NCBI RefSeq assembly: GCF_904848625.1
Contig: NZ_CAJHCP010000018.1
Span: forward strand, 1 to 64,000
From: Paraburkholderia metrosideri
Lineage (GTDB): Bacteria > Pseudomonadota > Gammaproteobacteria > Burkholderiales > Burkholderiaceae
Direction: 5' to 3'
DNA length: 64,000 bases
Shown here: piece after piece, positions 1 to 7,766 of the stretch
Numbering within the stretch: position 1 is the first letter of the stretch
Layout of the letters: each line of letters begins with the position of its first letter
Made by a program: the position numbers and the translations under genes
Notes under the pieces: generated by a model
Seen by the model: the letters and a program-made list of their open reading frames with translations, nothing else
What the model was told of the DNA's origin: nothing
The model's database searches: none

Positions 1-1
1 T

Positions 2-439
2 ACTTCAGGTACTTCAGGTACTTCAGGTACTTCAGGTACTTCAGGTACTTCAGGTACTTCAGGTACTTCAGGTACTTCAGGTACTTCAGGTACTTCAGGT
101 ACTTCAGGTACGTCGGGCACTTCGGGTACTTCAGGCACGTCAGGTACTTCAGGTACGTCGGGCACTTCGGGTACTTCAGGTACTTCAGGTACGTCGGGCA
201 CTTCGGGTACTTCAGGTACGTCGGGCACTTCGGGTACGTCAGGTACTTCGGGTACTTCGGGTACTTCGGGCACTTCGGGCACTTCGGGCACGTCAGGTAC
301 TTCAGGTACTTCAGGTACTTCAGGTACTTCAGGTACTTCAGGTACTTCAGGTACTTCAGGCACTTCAGGTACTTCAGGTACGTCGGGTACTTCAGGCACC
401 TCAGGCACCTCAGGCACCTCAGGCACCTCAGGCACCTCA
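2..439 (+). repeat. 9-bp tandem repeat array (ACTTCAGGT and synonymous variants), ~48 copies
   Basis: The unit ACTTCAGGT is tandemly repeated in frame. Nearly identical blocks (about 12 perfect copies at the start, another perfect run near 298-360, and a run of GGCACCTCA copies near 405-439) alternate with mixed-codon blocks. This is the pattern expected from repeated slippage or unequal exchange within a coding repeat, so copy number is likely to vary between strains. Confidence 0.95.
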
Positions 440-1633
440 TCCACTCCGCTCGGCACCATCCTCACCAACGGCGGCAATCTCGTCACTGCCGTGGGCACAA
501 CCGTCTCCGATACCGGCACCAAGGTCACCGGCACATCGGTCCCCGGCCTCAACAGCGGGACAACGACCAACCTCGGCGCCGCTGTCACCGATCTCGGCAA
601 CGGCGTGAAGGCACTGGGCAACGGCACCATCGCCGGCCTCGGCACCTTGGGCAGTTCGACCAATCCGCTCGGGCCGACCTTGACGTCCACCTCCACCGTC
701 GTCTCGGACGCCGGCTCAGCCGTCAAGGCAGTCGGCGGCGTCGTGTCGAGCCTCGGCAGCGGACCGCTCGCGCCGCTCGCACCGGTGACGTCGACTTTGG
801 GCACCGTCGTCGACGGCGTCGGCACAGGCGTCATCGCGGTCGGTTCCGGATTGAACAAGGTGCTCTCCAGCGGACCGGTTCAACAGGTCGAGACACAACT
901 CAGTTCGGCGATCAATCCGATCACCACGACCGTCTCCAACACGACCCAGACAATCGGCAACGCCACCGGACTCGGCGCACCGCTCAACGGCCTGCTCAGC
1001 ACGATCGGCAACGGACTCGCTTCCGCCGGCACGAAAGTGTCGGGCGCCACCGGCAATCAGGTCGGCAAGGACGTCGGCGGAATCGTGAGCCAGTTGGGGA
1101 ACACGGTCACCAGCACGGGCGGACTGCTTACGGGAGCCACCACCAATCCGCTTGCGCCGCTCACCGGCTTGCTGGGTGGAATCGGCGGCACGGGTAGCGG
1201 CAGCGGCGGCACGATCTCCATTCCACCACTGACCGGTCTGCTCGGTAATCTCGGCTCCCTCGGCTCCCTCGGCTCCCTCGGCGGAACGGGCGGCACGAGC
1301 GGGACGACGGGCCTTGGCGGCCTGCTGAGCCCGATCACCGGTCTGCTCGGCAAGGGCGGCGCCTCCGGCACGACGAATCCGCTCGCGCCGGTCGTCAGTC
1401 TGGTCGGATCGCTGACGGTGACCGTCACCGGCGGTGTCAGCGCAAGCGCAGGCACCAGCACCACCAGCACGACGCAAGGCGGCACGGCGAACAATCCGCT
1501 GAGCACGCTCATCAGCGGGCTGACAGGCGGCACCGCAAACGGCTCAAGCAACACGTCGAACAAGAATCCGCTCGCGCCGGTGACAAATCTGGTCGGCGGA
1601 TTGCTCGGCGGCATCACCGCGGGTGGCAAATAA
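2..1633 (+). CDS. Collagen-like (Gly-Thr-Ser)n repeat protein, 5'-truncated by window edge
   Basis: The reading frame is open from base 2 to the TAA at 1631-1633, so the true start lies upstream of the window. Bases 2-439 encode about 48 uninterrupted Thr-Ser-Gly triplets, i.e. a collagen-type G-X-Y register with X=Thr and Y=Ser and no proline. Base changes inside the array (ACT/ACG/ACC, TCA/TCG, GGT/GGC) are all synonymous, so the protein repeat is conserved while the DNA varies. The remaining ~398 residues are Gly/Ser/Thr/Leu-rich with recurring 'NPLAP' and 'GLLG' elements and contain no cysteine. This architecture resembles the Burkholderia collagen-like (Bucl) surface proteins. A secretion signal cannot be seen because the N-terminus is missing. 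Surface location and adhesion are inferences from the family. Confidence 0.8.
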   Translation, partial: TSGTSGTSGTSGTSGTSGTSGTSGTSGTSGTSGTSGTSGTSGTSGTSGTSGTSGTSGTSGTSGTSGTSGTSGTSGTSGTSGTSGTSGTSGTSGTSGTSGTSGTSGTSGTSGTSGTSGTSGTSGTSGTSGTSGTSGTSGTSGTSGTSSTPLGTILTNGGNLVTAVGTTVSDTGTKVTGTSVPGLNSGTTTNLGAAVTDLGNGVKALGNGTIAGLGTLGSSTNPLGPTLTSTSTVVSDAGSAVKAVGGVVSSLGSGPLAPLAPVTSTLGTVVDGVGTGVIAVGSGLNKVLSSGPVQQVETQLSSAINPITTTVSNTTQTIGNATGLGAPLNGLLSTIGNGLASAGTKVSGATGNQVGKDVGGIVSQLGNTVTSTGGLLTGATTNPLAPLTGLLGGIGGTGSGSGGTISIPPLTGLLGNLGSLGSLGSLGGTGGTSGTTGLGGLLSPITGLLGKGGASGTTNPLAPVVSLVGSLTVTVTGGVSASAGTSTTSTTQGGTANNPLSTLISGLTGGTANGSSNTSNKNPLAPVTNLVGGLLGGITAGGK

Positions 1634-1663
1634 GCGTTACTTCAAAGCGTTATTTCGACGAAA

Positions 1664-1696
1664 CGGCCGGGCCTCAAAAAACCAATAGCCCGGCCG
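1664..1696 (+). terminator. GC-rich hairpin after the collagen-like gene
   Basis: CGGCCGGGC (1664-1672) and GCCCGGCCG (1688-1696) form a perfect 9-bp stem with an A-rich loop, 31 bp after the stop codon. There is no T-run after the stem, so termination is probable but not certain. Confidence 0.5.
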
Positions 1697-1723
1697 CCGC
1701 AATGTCATGACGACGAGGATGAC

Positions 1724-2989
1724 ATGAACTCCACTTTCGACACTGTCGCGCCCATTCGCGACTCGCGACCGCGCTCGGCCACACCGTTTTCGGTCGGCCT
1801 GCTCGGCATCGCGGCCGGGCTGTTCACGCTCTGGCTGCTGCGCGACAGTACGTCGCTGGACGGCGCGACCCGCAGCACGATCGCAAGTCTTGCGATCATC
1901 GCCACCATCGCCGTGTACGAACTGTTCGTCGCACGCGTTTATCTGCGTCCGAGCGCTGGCCTCGCGAGTGGAGCGTTGCGTCCGCTGAGCATCGCGCGCG
2001 TCGGTTTGAGGCTGGGCGCACTAGCGTCCATCTATGCAGGCATCGGCCTGCTCTACTGGCTATTACCCGAATACCACGGGGCGTTCTACAACCCGTTCTG
2101 GTCGCTCCTCCGTACGCTCGCGCCGTATGTGATCGTCGCCGCGCCGTTCTACTTTGCCTGGATGGACCGGCATCAAAGGGAAACCGATGATGCGTATCTT
2201 GTCTGGGCACGCCTGCTGTTTCGCGGCGAACGTCCGTCGGGCTGGCGACCGGTGCGCGAGATGATGGCAGGCTGGATGGTGAAAGCGTTCTTCCTGCCAC
2301 TGATGACCGTCTATCTGTCGACCAATGCGGATCACCTCAGTGCATCGTTGACGACTGCACTTGACGCGCCCTTTTCGCTCGCGTCGTTCCGCTTCATGTA
2401 CGACCTGTCATTTGCAATGGATCTGATGTTCGGCACTGTCGGCTACCTGTGCACATTCCGAATTCTCGACAGCCACGTTCGCAGCGCAGAGCCGACCACG
2501 CTCGGCTGGCTGGTTGCGATCATCTGTTATCAACCGTTCTGGTCGTTGATCTCAAGCCAGTACATCCACTACGAAGGCTCAGTGTTCTGGGACAACTGGT
2601 TGATCTCACTGCCAATCGTGCGGATCGTGTGGGGCACGGTGATCGTCGCGCTGCTGTTATGTTATGCGCTCTCCACGATCTCGTTCGGCTTGCGGTTTTC
2701 GAATCTGACCAACCGCGGAATTATTACTTCGGGACCCTATCGATTGACGAAGCATCCCGCGTACATAGCGAAGAACCTGTCGTACTGGATGATTACGGTG
2801 CCATTCATTGAGCCACTGGGATGGAAAGTGGCGGTGATGCATTGCGCGGCGCTGATCGCGGTGAATCTGCTGTACTTCATCCGCGCCAAAACCGAGGAAC
2901 GGCACCTGATGAACGATCCGGAATATCGCGCGTACGCAGAATGGATTGCGAGAAATGGGATGGTGGCGAAGTTGACCCGGATATTCTGA
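1724..2989 (+). CDS. Isoprenylcysteine carboxyl methyltransferase (ICMT)-like integral membrane protein
   Basis: 421 residues. The N-terminal ~300 residues contain many hydrophobic segments. The C-terminal ~110 residues carry the ICMT/phospholipid-methyltransferase pattern: a 'GPYRLTKHPAY' segment (SAM-binding region of the family), followed by hydrophobic helices and the 'KTEERHL..DPEYRAYA' tail. Bacterial members are membrane-embedded SAM-dependent methyltransferases of mostly unknown substrate. The start is supported by GAGG about 8 bases upstream. It follows the collagen-like gene by 90 bp with a hairpin between, so co-transcription is uncertain. The long extra N-terminal membrane region is larger than a minimal ICMT domain. 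Methyltransferase activity is inferred from the motif. Confidence 0.7.
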   Translation: MNSTFDTVAPIRDSRPRSATPFSVGLLGIAAGLFTLWLLRDSTSLDGATRSTIASLAIIATIAVYELFVARVYLRPSAGLASGALRPLSIARVGLRLGALASIYAGIGLLYWLLPEYHGAFYNPFWSLLRTLAPYVIVAAPFYFAWMDRHQRETDDAYLVWARLLFRGERPSGWRPVREMMAGWMVKAFFLPLMTVYLSTNADHLSASLTTALDAPFSLASFRFMYDLSFAMDLMFGTVGYLCTFRILDSHVRSAEPTTLGWLVAIICYQPFWSLISSQYIHYEGSVFWDNWLISLPIVRIVWGTVIVALLLCYALSTISFGLRFSNLTNRGIITSGPYRLTKHPAYIAKNLSYWMITVPFIEPLGWKVAVMHCAALIAVNLLYFIRAKTEERHLMNDPEYRAYAEWIARNGMVAKLTRIF

Positions 2990-3100
2990 GTCGCGCGCGG
3001 GTTCCCTCGATCCATGCATCTGTTTGAGATGCCCGCGCTACCTGGTGATTTTTATCCGATGGGTAGATAGTCAGAATCTATAAATTGAGTACGGCTCTCC

Positions 3101-3964
3101 TCACCCTACCCACTTCCCCAACCCCGCCTGCGGCCGCGAAAACGCAAACCCCTGGGCCAATGCGTGCGGCCATTTGCTCACCCACTGCAACTGTTCCGGC
3201 GTATCCACACCGTCGACCACCACTCGCATACCGAGCGAATGAAGCAGGTCCATCAGCGATGCCAGCACCGCACACGCGCGCTTATCGCGCGGCACCGCGC
3301 CCATCAACTCGCGCGCGATCGTGATGGTGTCCACATCGAGCGCGCCGAGCATTGCAAGCGACGATGTCCCATTACCCCACTTGCCCAGCGACAACCCAAC
3401 GCCCGCCTCACGAAGCGCTGCGGTCAGCGTACGCAACGTCAGCAGCTTCGCCGCTTCAGCGCTATCGGTCACTTCAATTTCAAACAGATCGAGCGGCACG
3501 CCATAAGACGCAGCCACACGTGCGAGATCGTCGGCAAATGAATCGAGCAACGCAATTTGCGCGGGAACCGTGATCGCGATCGGCACCAGCGGCATCTGCG
3601 CGGCAAGACAAGCACGCACTTCGCGGCATACGCTGTCAACGACAAAGGCCGCCATTTCGTGCGCGACCTCAGGATTCTCAAGCGGCATGTTGAAGATGCC
3701 GGGAAGCAGCAGCCCATAGTCAGGATGCGCCCATCGAACCTGCGCCTCGAGCCGCGCGAGTGTGCCGTCAGCCGCGCGATAAGCGCCCTGGAACACGAGA
3801 TGAAATTCGCCAGCGCGCAGGCCGTCGCAAACCCGGCTTTCCAGTTCGCTCAGACCCACGGAGGGATCGCCAGGAATCTGTGGATCGTTGGCAACACTTG
3901 CCACCATTGGCATGGTGAAAGAGCGCGCCAGCGATATGTGTTTGGCATAGTCGAGCGTGTGCAT
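3101..3964 (-). CDS. EAL-domain protein with degenerate catalytic motifs
   Basis: About 287 residues from the ATG at 3964. The frame stays open upstream to 4099, but a purine-rich AGAAAG lies ~10 bases before this ATG. The fold signature of EAL phosphodiesterases (c-di-GMP hydrolases) is clear, but active-site motifs are altered. The EAL(L)RW signature reads E-A-Q-V-R-W. The E-x-T-E-S motif reads E-V-T-D-S. The DDFG loop reads L-G-K-W-G. The KID motif is replaced by IARE, and the EGVE segment reads D-G-V-D. Metal-binding and catalytic carboxylates are therefore missing. It probably does not hydrolyse c-di-GMP; binding of nucleotide or a partner protein would be the alternative role (inference). 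No GGDEF, PAS or membrane segment is seen. Confidence 0.75.
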   Translation of the reverse strand: MHTLDYAKHISLARSFTMPMVASVANDPQIPGDPSVGLSELESRVCDGLRAGEFHLVFQGAYRAADGTLARLEAQVRWAHPDYGLLLPGIFNMPLENPEVAHEMAAFVVDSVCREVRACLAAQMPLVPIAITVPAQIALLDSFADDLARVAASYGVPLDLFEIEVTDSAEAAKLLTLRTLTAALREAGVGLSLGKWGNGTSSLAMLGALDVDTITIARELMGAVPRDKRACAVLASLMDLLHSLGMRVVVDGVDTPEQLQWVSKWPHALAQGFAFSRPQAGLGKWVG

Positions 3965-4353
3965 GGCAATGGCACTTTCTTTTAACCCGGCCAACGTACG
4001 CACATGTCGTGCCAATTCGGAAATGCAAGCGCAATAAAAATGGGGGACTACGCTGAAAGCCCCGCCCCACCGCATTTCCAGCGATTTTCTACCCAGCAAT
4101 CTAATTGCTTGTGCTCGGCAATCAAACGTTTGCGTGCGCCGACGTTACGTAGCGTCACGCCGCGACGTAACAGAACGTCTCACATTTGAGACAGCAAAGG
4201 CTGCAGCTTTCTAAAAGACCAGCGGAATTTGACGGCATTTTTTACCCGATCGCGCTGCACCTTTACGATTTGACCCGTTAAAAAAGATTGACTAGTATCC
4301 GCAAAACGCAGCAACACCGACTGCGAATTTCTCTAACAGTCACCAAGTAGCCG

Positions 4354-4632
4354 ATGCTAGAAATTCCTCTTTCCGATACCGATTGGGCTCGCGTTCAATG
4401 CCTTTTCCCCGAGCTAGCTTCTACACGCGGCCGCCCCCGACGTAGTGATCGCGAGATCCTCAATGCGGTCCTTTGGATACGACAGCAGAAAGAAAAATGG
4501 CACAGGCTGCCTGCAACATTTCCCCCCCAGCAGACCTGTTATCTCCGTTATATGGAGTGGAAAAAGACCGGCACTCTAAATCGCGTTTATGAGCTTCTTT
4601 TCGCTGTAGAGCCGGAGTTGTCAGGCTGCTGA
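4354..4632 (+). CDS. Orphan DUF4096 protein (IS5-type transposase N-terminal domain only)
   Basis: 92 residues matching only the DNA-binding-like N-terminal DUF4096 domain of IS5/IS4-type transposases: 'LSDTDWARVQCLFPE', 'GRPRRSDREILNAVLWI', then a conserved W-K-L-P and 'TCYLRYMEWKKTG' stretch. The DDE catalytic domain that normally follows is absent, the frame ends in a clean TGA, and no terminal inverted repeats are obvious nearby. Either this is the stub of an old insertion sequence or a domesticated small DNA-binding protein. The intact small frame mildly favours the latter. No strong ribosome-binding site is visible. Confidence 0.6.
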   Translation: MLEIPLSDTDWARVQCLFPELASTRGRPRRSDREILNAVLWIRQQKEKWHRLPATFPPQQTCYLRYMEWKKTGTLNRVYELLFAVEPELSGC

Positions 4633-5070
4633 TTCAAGCATTGAATCTCTCCACATACGTACGAATGCAGAAACATTCGGCCGCATGTGGAGCAGGGCCT
4701 AACCAGGCAACCGCTTGACTTAAAGCGCTGCCAAAAGAATCGCTACGCGGGTCAGACGATCGTAGTCATCGCTGCGTCGAGACAGAACAATCAGACAGGC
4801 CCAAAATGGTTAGCGATCCTTCCCGACCTGAATGAAAAATTCACCGATCAAACAAACGGGATAACTGAACACTCAATGCCATCAGCGAGACTCGAAAATC
4901 CCCGCTTCGACCTATCGCAAACCTAACCTTCACCTTCGTCTCTACGACGTATGGTCAGCAGATAATTCGACTACGTCCCCAAAATGACGGATCGAATCGC
5001 CAATTTTTTGCGCTGAACAGTTCCGGGCATTTATCTCAAATTTCACAATAAGCCTTAACTGAATCGGCCA
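4633..5070. other. Intergenic stretch with no supported gene
   Basis: About 440 bases that are visibly less GC-rich than the neighbours. A 79-codon frame at 4687-4926 exists but shows no family resemblance and no ribosome-binding site, so it is not called. Confidence 0.5.
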
Positions 5071-5099
5071 TTACTCTCGCCAGTTCGCAAAACTACAAT
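5071..5099 (+). promoter_or_regulatory. Candidate sigma70 promoter for the DUF4148 gene
   Basis: TTACTC (5071-5076) and TACAAT (5094-5099) are separated by 17 bp, 66 bp ahead of the start codon. The -10 is good and the -35 is weak. Confidence 0.4.
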
Positions 5100-5164
5100 G
5101 TAACTACTGAGTACGAACAACATCGTTCGCAGCAAGACAAAAACCGAACTGGAGGTAGTTCATC

Positions 5165-5491
5165 ATGAAATCGCTTATTCAAGCTGTTGTTATCGCCGCT
5201 GTAGTGGCCGCCCCTGTCGCATCGTTTGCTCAATCCAATCAGCCGATGACCCGCGCTGAAGTGCGCGCAGAACTGGTCCAACTCGAAAAGGCGGGTTACC
5301 AACCCGGCATTTCCAGCCCGCATTACCCGGCCGATATTCAGGCAGCACAAGCTCGTGTGGATGCGCAAAATGGCACAGCTCAACCCGCGGAAAGCAGCTT
5401 TGGTGGTGTCGTGAGCGGTTCGTCGCAATCGGGTCAATCGAGCCACGCAGTTCAGGCAAATGGCCCGCAGTCGATCTACTTCGGCCACTAA
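5165..5491 (+). CDS. DUF4148 small secreted protein
   Basis: 108 residues. A cleavable signal peptide is evident (basic start MKS, hydrophobic stretch VVIAAVVAAPVASFA, then AQ). The mature part contains the family pattern 'MTRAEVRAELVQLEKAGYQP' and a Pro/Tyr-rich segment, after which the tail is Ser/Gly/Gln-rich. DUF4148 proteins are abundant, mostly multi-copy periplasmic or secreted proteins of Burkholderiales with no established function. GGAGG precedes the ATG at a suitable distance. The gene stands alone between a candidate promoter and a strong terminator, so it is probably monocistronic. Confidence 0.85.
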   Translation: MKSLIQAVVIAAVVAAPVASFAQSNQPMTRAEVRAELVQLEKAGYQPGISSPHYPADIQAAQARVDAQNGTAQPAESSFGGVVSGSSQSGQSSHAVQANGPQSIYFGH

Positions 5492-5616
5492 ATAGCCAGG
5501 GCGCATGCTGCATTGCAGCAGCGGTTCGACATAAAGAAGACGAGCCGCAGTCGTCAAGCGCCACGTGTTAATGCGCCGCTCAGCATGCTGGGTGCGCAAG
5601 TCCGGATATAAACGAG

Positions 5617-5658
5617 CTGGCCCGCGACCGGGTTTCTCCGATCGCGGGCCAGTTTTGT
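5617..5658 (+). terminator. Rho-independent terminator of the DUF4148 gene
   Basis: CTGGCCCGCGA (5617-5627) pairs perfectly with TCGCGGGCCAG (5642-5652), 11 bp, followed by TTTTGT. Confidence 0.85.
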
Positions 5659-5672
5659 ATGGTTTACCTCCG

Positions 5673-5725
5673 TCATCGGGCTCCCGATGACTTCGCCCGG
5701 TCCCTCGCGGTCCGGGCGCTTTTTC
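5673..5725 (+). terminator. Second tandem hairpin/terminator
   Basis: Two further stems follow: TCATCGGG/CCCGATGA (5673-5690) and CGCCCGG/CCGGGCG (5694-5700, 5712-5718), the latter followed by CTTTTT. They probably form a back-up terminator. Confidence 0.6.
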
Positions 5726-5818
5726 GCTAAAGCCTCGCGCTGCCCCTCTGTCTATTGCCCTGACCGGTCGCTCGAAGCGCCCCGTTCAGGCAGGGTTGTC
5801 AGCGAAACGGCGAGCGGG

Positions 5819-6067
5819 TTAATCGCGCGCGACCAGATCGCCCACTTGACCCCGGCCAGTAATCAGGCAGCTCGACAGGAAGTTTTCCCCTTGGCTGCTG
5901 GCCCCGACCTCTCCAAAACCCTTCTTCAACGCGTCCGACTTCACCATGGATGCACCTTGGTGGCAGGTTATTGTCCCTATTTCTCCTGCCTGCGCGCGCA
6001 TCAAGGCTCTATCAGCCATCAGATAACCGAGCAACAGCACGACGGCAATATTGAACGCTTGTCTCAT
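5819..6067 (-). CDS. Small exported protein of unknown function
   Basis: 82 residues with an N-terminal hydrophobic segment (FNIAVVLLLGYLMA) followed by Ala-Gln-Ala, consistent with a signal peptide or membrane anchor. The rest contains two cysteines and no recognised domain. A near-perfect GAGGAGG lies 7 bases before the ATG, which is why this short frame is taken as real. It is transcribed away from the squalene/phytoene synthase start and toward the DUF4148 terminators. Function unknown. Confidence 0.6.
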   Translation of the reverse strand: MRQAFNIAVVLLLGYLMADRALMRAQAGEIGTITCHQGASMVKSDALKKGFGEVGASSQGENFLSSCLITGRGQVGDLVARD

Positions 6068-6311
6068 GGTTCGCCTCCTCTTTAGAAGAGACTAACGCGA
6101 ACCGGAGGTGACTGGTGTTAGGGGTTTCCCGATTAATAGTTAGGCAGTGATGCAGATTAAATCGCTTCACGTGCGGTGCGATTCGCTCTACGGGGCGGGA
6201 TCAGGTTTTACCCGTAGTACGCCGAATCGCGCGAAATTCCGCTACCTGTCTGCCATTTCCCGCCTTGACAACGAATCACAGCGCGAGTCGCGCAGACATC
6301 CGCCTTATCAC

Positions 6312-7358
6312 TTAAAGACGCGCTTCGATCTGCCGGATCCTCTTTTCGACCGCGTAGCGCACCCGTGCATTCGACGGCACGATCAGCAGCGACGACCCGA
6401 TAATCTGATACACCCGGTTCCGCCGTACCTTGGATACCTTCTGCGGATCGAGCCACGCATCGTTATCCACCAGCAGAAGTAGCGTCTCCAGGCCGATCAG
6501 AATCGGCCACAAACACGCGAGTCGCAAGCGCAACGACAATGCGGGAATCGCCAGCGTATAGTCGAGCGCCTCGCGGAAATGATCGAGCGTCCTGCGCAGA
6601 AGTTCGACCATCAGCGGCCGTGCACGCATCGAGTTTGCTGGCAGCAACAGATCCTGCGGGCTCAAGCCGGACTGATCCAGCATGGTCTGCGGAAGGTAAC
6701 AGCGGCCAATCCGCAAATCCTTGCCGCAATCACGCAACACGTTGGTCATCTGAAGCGCTTTGCCGAAACGCACGCCTCGACGCGACATCGTGTCGGGCAG
6801 TTCTTTCAACGTCCCCGGCATATGTGCGTACGTCATCGTGGTCCAGAACTCGCCGACACAGCCCGCTACCAGATACGTGTATCGATCCAGCTCGTCATAC
6901 TCCCGTAGCGCGGCGATCTGACCGGAACGTTCGTCGGGGAAAGTGCGAAGGTCGAACTCCATCCCCTCGGTCAGCGTCGACACGATCCCCCGTACCGCGC
7001 GGCGGTCGGACTCGCTCAGTTGCTTCAACACGCCGATTGCGGGGCCCAGCGATTCGAGCAGGACTTTCTCGTCCGACTGGTCCTGCCGGCCCGCCACTTC
7101 AGTTGCCATGCGTTGGAACAGTGCGCCGTCGTCCGCGGCGCCGTTCACCTGATCGCGCAGCGACAGCAGCAACGCGAGGCGTTGCTCGGGTGAGATCAGC
7201 GACGTGTCGGCAATCGTATCGGCCGCGCGTGCGAGCAGGTAAGCGAGGCCGATCGGATCGCGCATGCCGGCCGGCAACACACGCAGCGTGAGATAGAAGG
7301 AGCGTGAAACGCCTTTCAGGAGCGGGCCGAGAAGGAAGGCCCGGGTCGGATTCGGCAT
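6312..7358 (-). CDS. Squalene/phytoene synthase family protein
   Basis: About 348 residues from the ATG at 7358 (the frame is open to a TTG at 7391; neither has a clear ribosome-binding site). Family features in order: 'SRSFYLTLRVLP' near the N-terminus, a first aspartate-rich motif D-T-I-A-D within 'ARAADTIADT', a second motif D-C-G-K-D within 'NVLRDCGKDLRIGRCYLP', and C-terminal hydrophobic helices. These two DxxxD motifs bind the Mg-diphosphates of the isoprenoid substrates in head-to-head condensing enzymes. Whether it makes squalene (hopanoid branch), dehydrosqualene or phytoene cannot be settled. No hpn or crt genes adjoin it here, so it stands alone. Confidence 0.8.
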   Translation of the reverse strand: MPNPTRAFLLGPLLKGVSRSFYLTLRVLPAGMRDPIGLAYLLARAADTIADTSLISPEQRLALLLSLRDQVNGAADDGALFQRMATEVAGRQDQSDEKVLLESLGPAIGVLKQLSESDRRAVRGIVSTLTEGMEFDLRTFPDERSGQIAALREYDELDRYTYLVAGCVGEFWTTMTYAHMPGTLKELPDTMSRRGVRFGKALQMTNVLRDCGKDLRIGRCYLPQTMLDQSGLSPQDLLLPANSMRARPLMVELLRRTLDHFREALDYTLAIPALSLRLRLACLWPILIGLETLLLLVDNDAWLDPQKVSKVRRNRVYQIIGSSLLIVPSNARVRYAVEKRIRQIEARL

Positions 7359-7766
7359 GGAATGGTTCAGGTCGATGTTAGGCAGGTGCAAGGCAAAAAA
7401 GCGGCCCCAGATCGGGCGCTGCCGAATTGTATACGGCGAAGCGTTCCCGCCGCGCCATGGCGCTTGCAGGCGGCGCGGTGCCGGCTGCGTGTCGACGGCC
7501 TTCAGGCGGCAGTGGGTGAAGAGTCGGCAGCAGCGTCGGATTCGTGGTCAATCAGCACCGGTGGCTGACGTATTGACGCGGACCACCATCCGCCCACCGC
7601 TGGCCGGTTCGCCAAGTGCCGTCAGCCTGGATAGAATCTCCCGCAGCCAGTCACGGCAAGCGCCCGTCCGACTTCGGGAACGCCAATTGCTAACGAGGTT
7701 TGGTTCAGCACCAAACGGCTCGCGGCTACGCCGTCGCTTCTCCGCACTTTGAATGACACATCGACA
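7359..7766. other. Divergent intergenic region, synthase / KaiC-like gene
   Basis: About 400 bases between divergently transcribed genes. It presumably holds both promoters. I see no convincing -35/-10 pair and no structured element. Confidence 0.4.

Noticed and set aside
1..440. CRISPR array
   Set aside because: The 9-bp unit is contiguous with no spacers and is in-frame coding for Gly-Thr-Ser.
4687..4926. 79-codon open frame downstream of the DUF4096 gene
   Set aside because: No ribosome-binding site, no recognisable family, and atypical codon choice compared with neighbours.
6539..7291. 250-codon + strand frame opposite the squalene/phytoene synthase
   Set aside because: Arg/Ser/Thr-rich antisense frame; the opposite strand encodes a protein with both DxxxD motifs.
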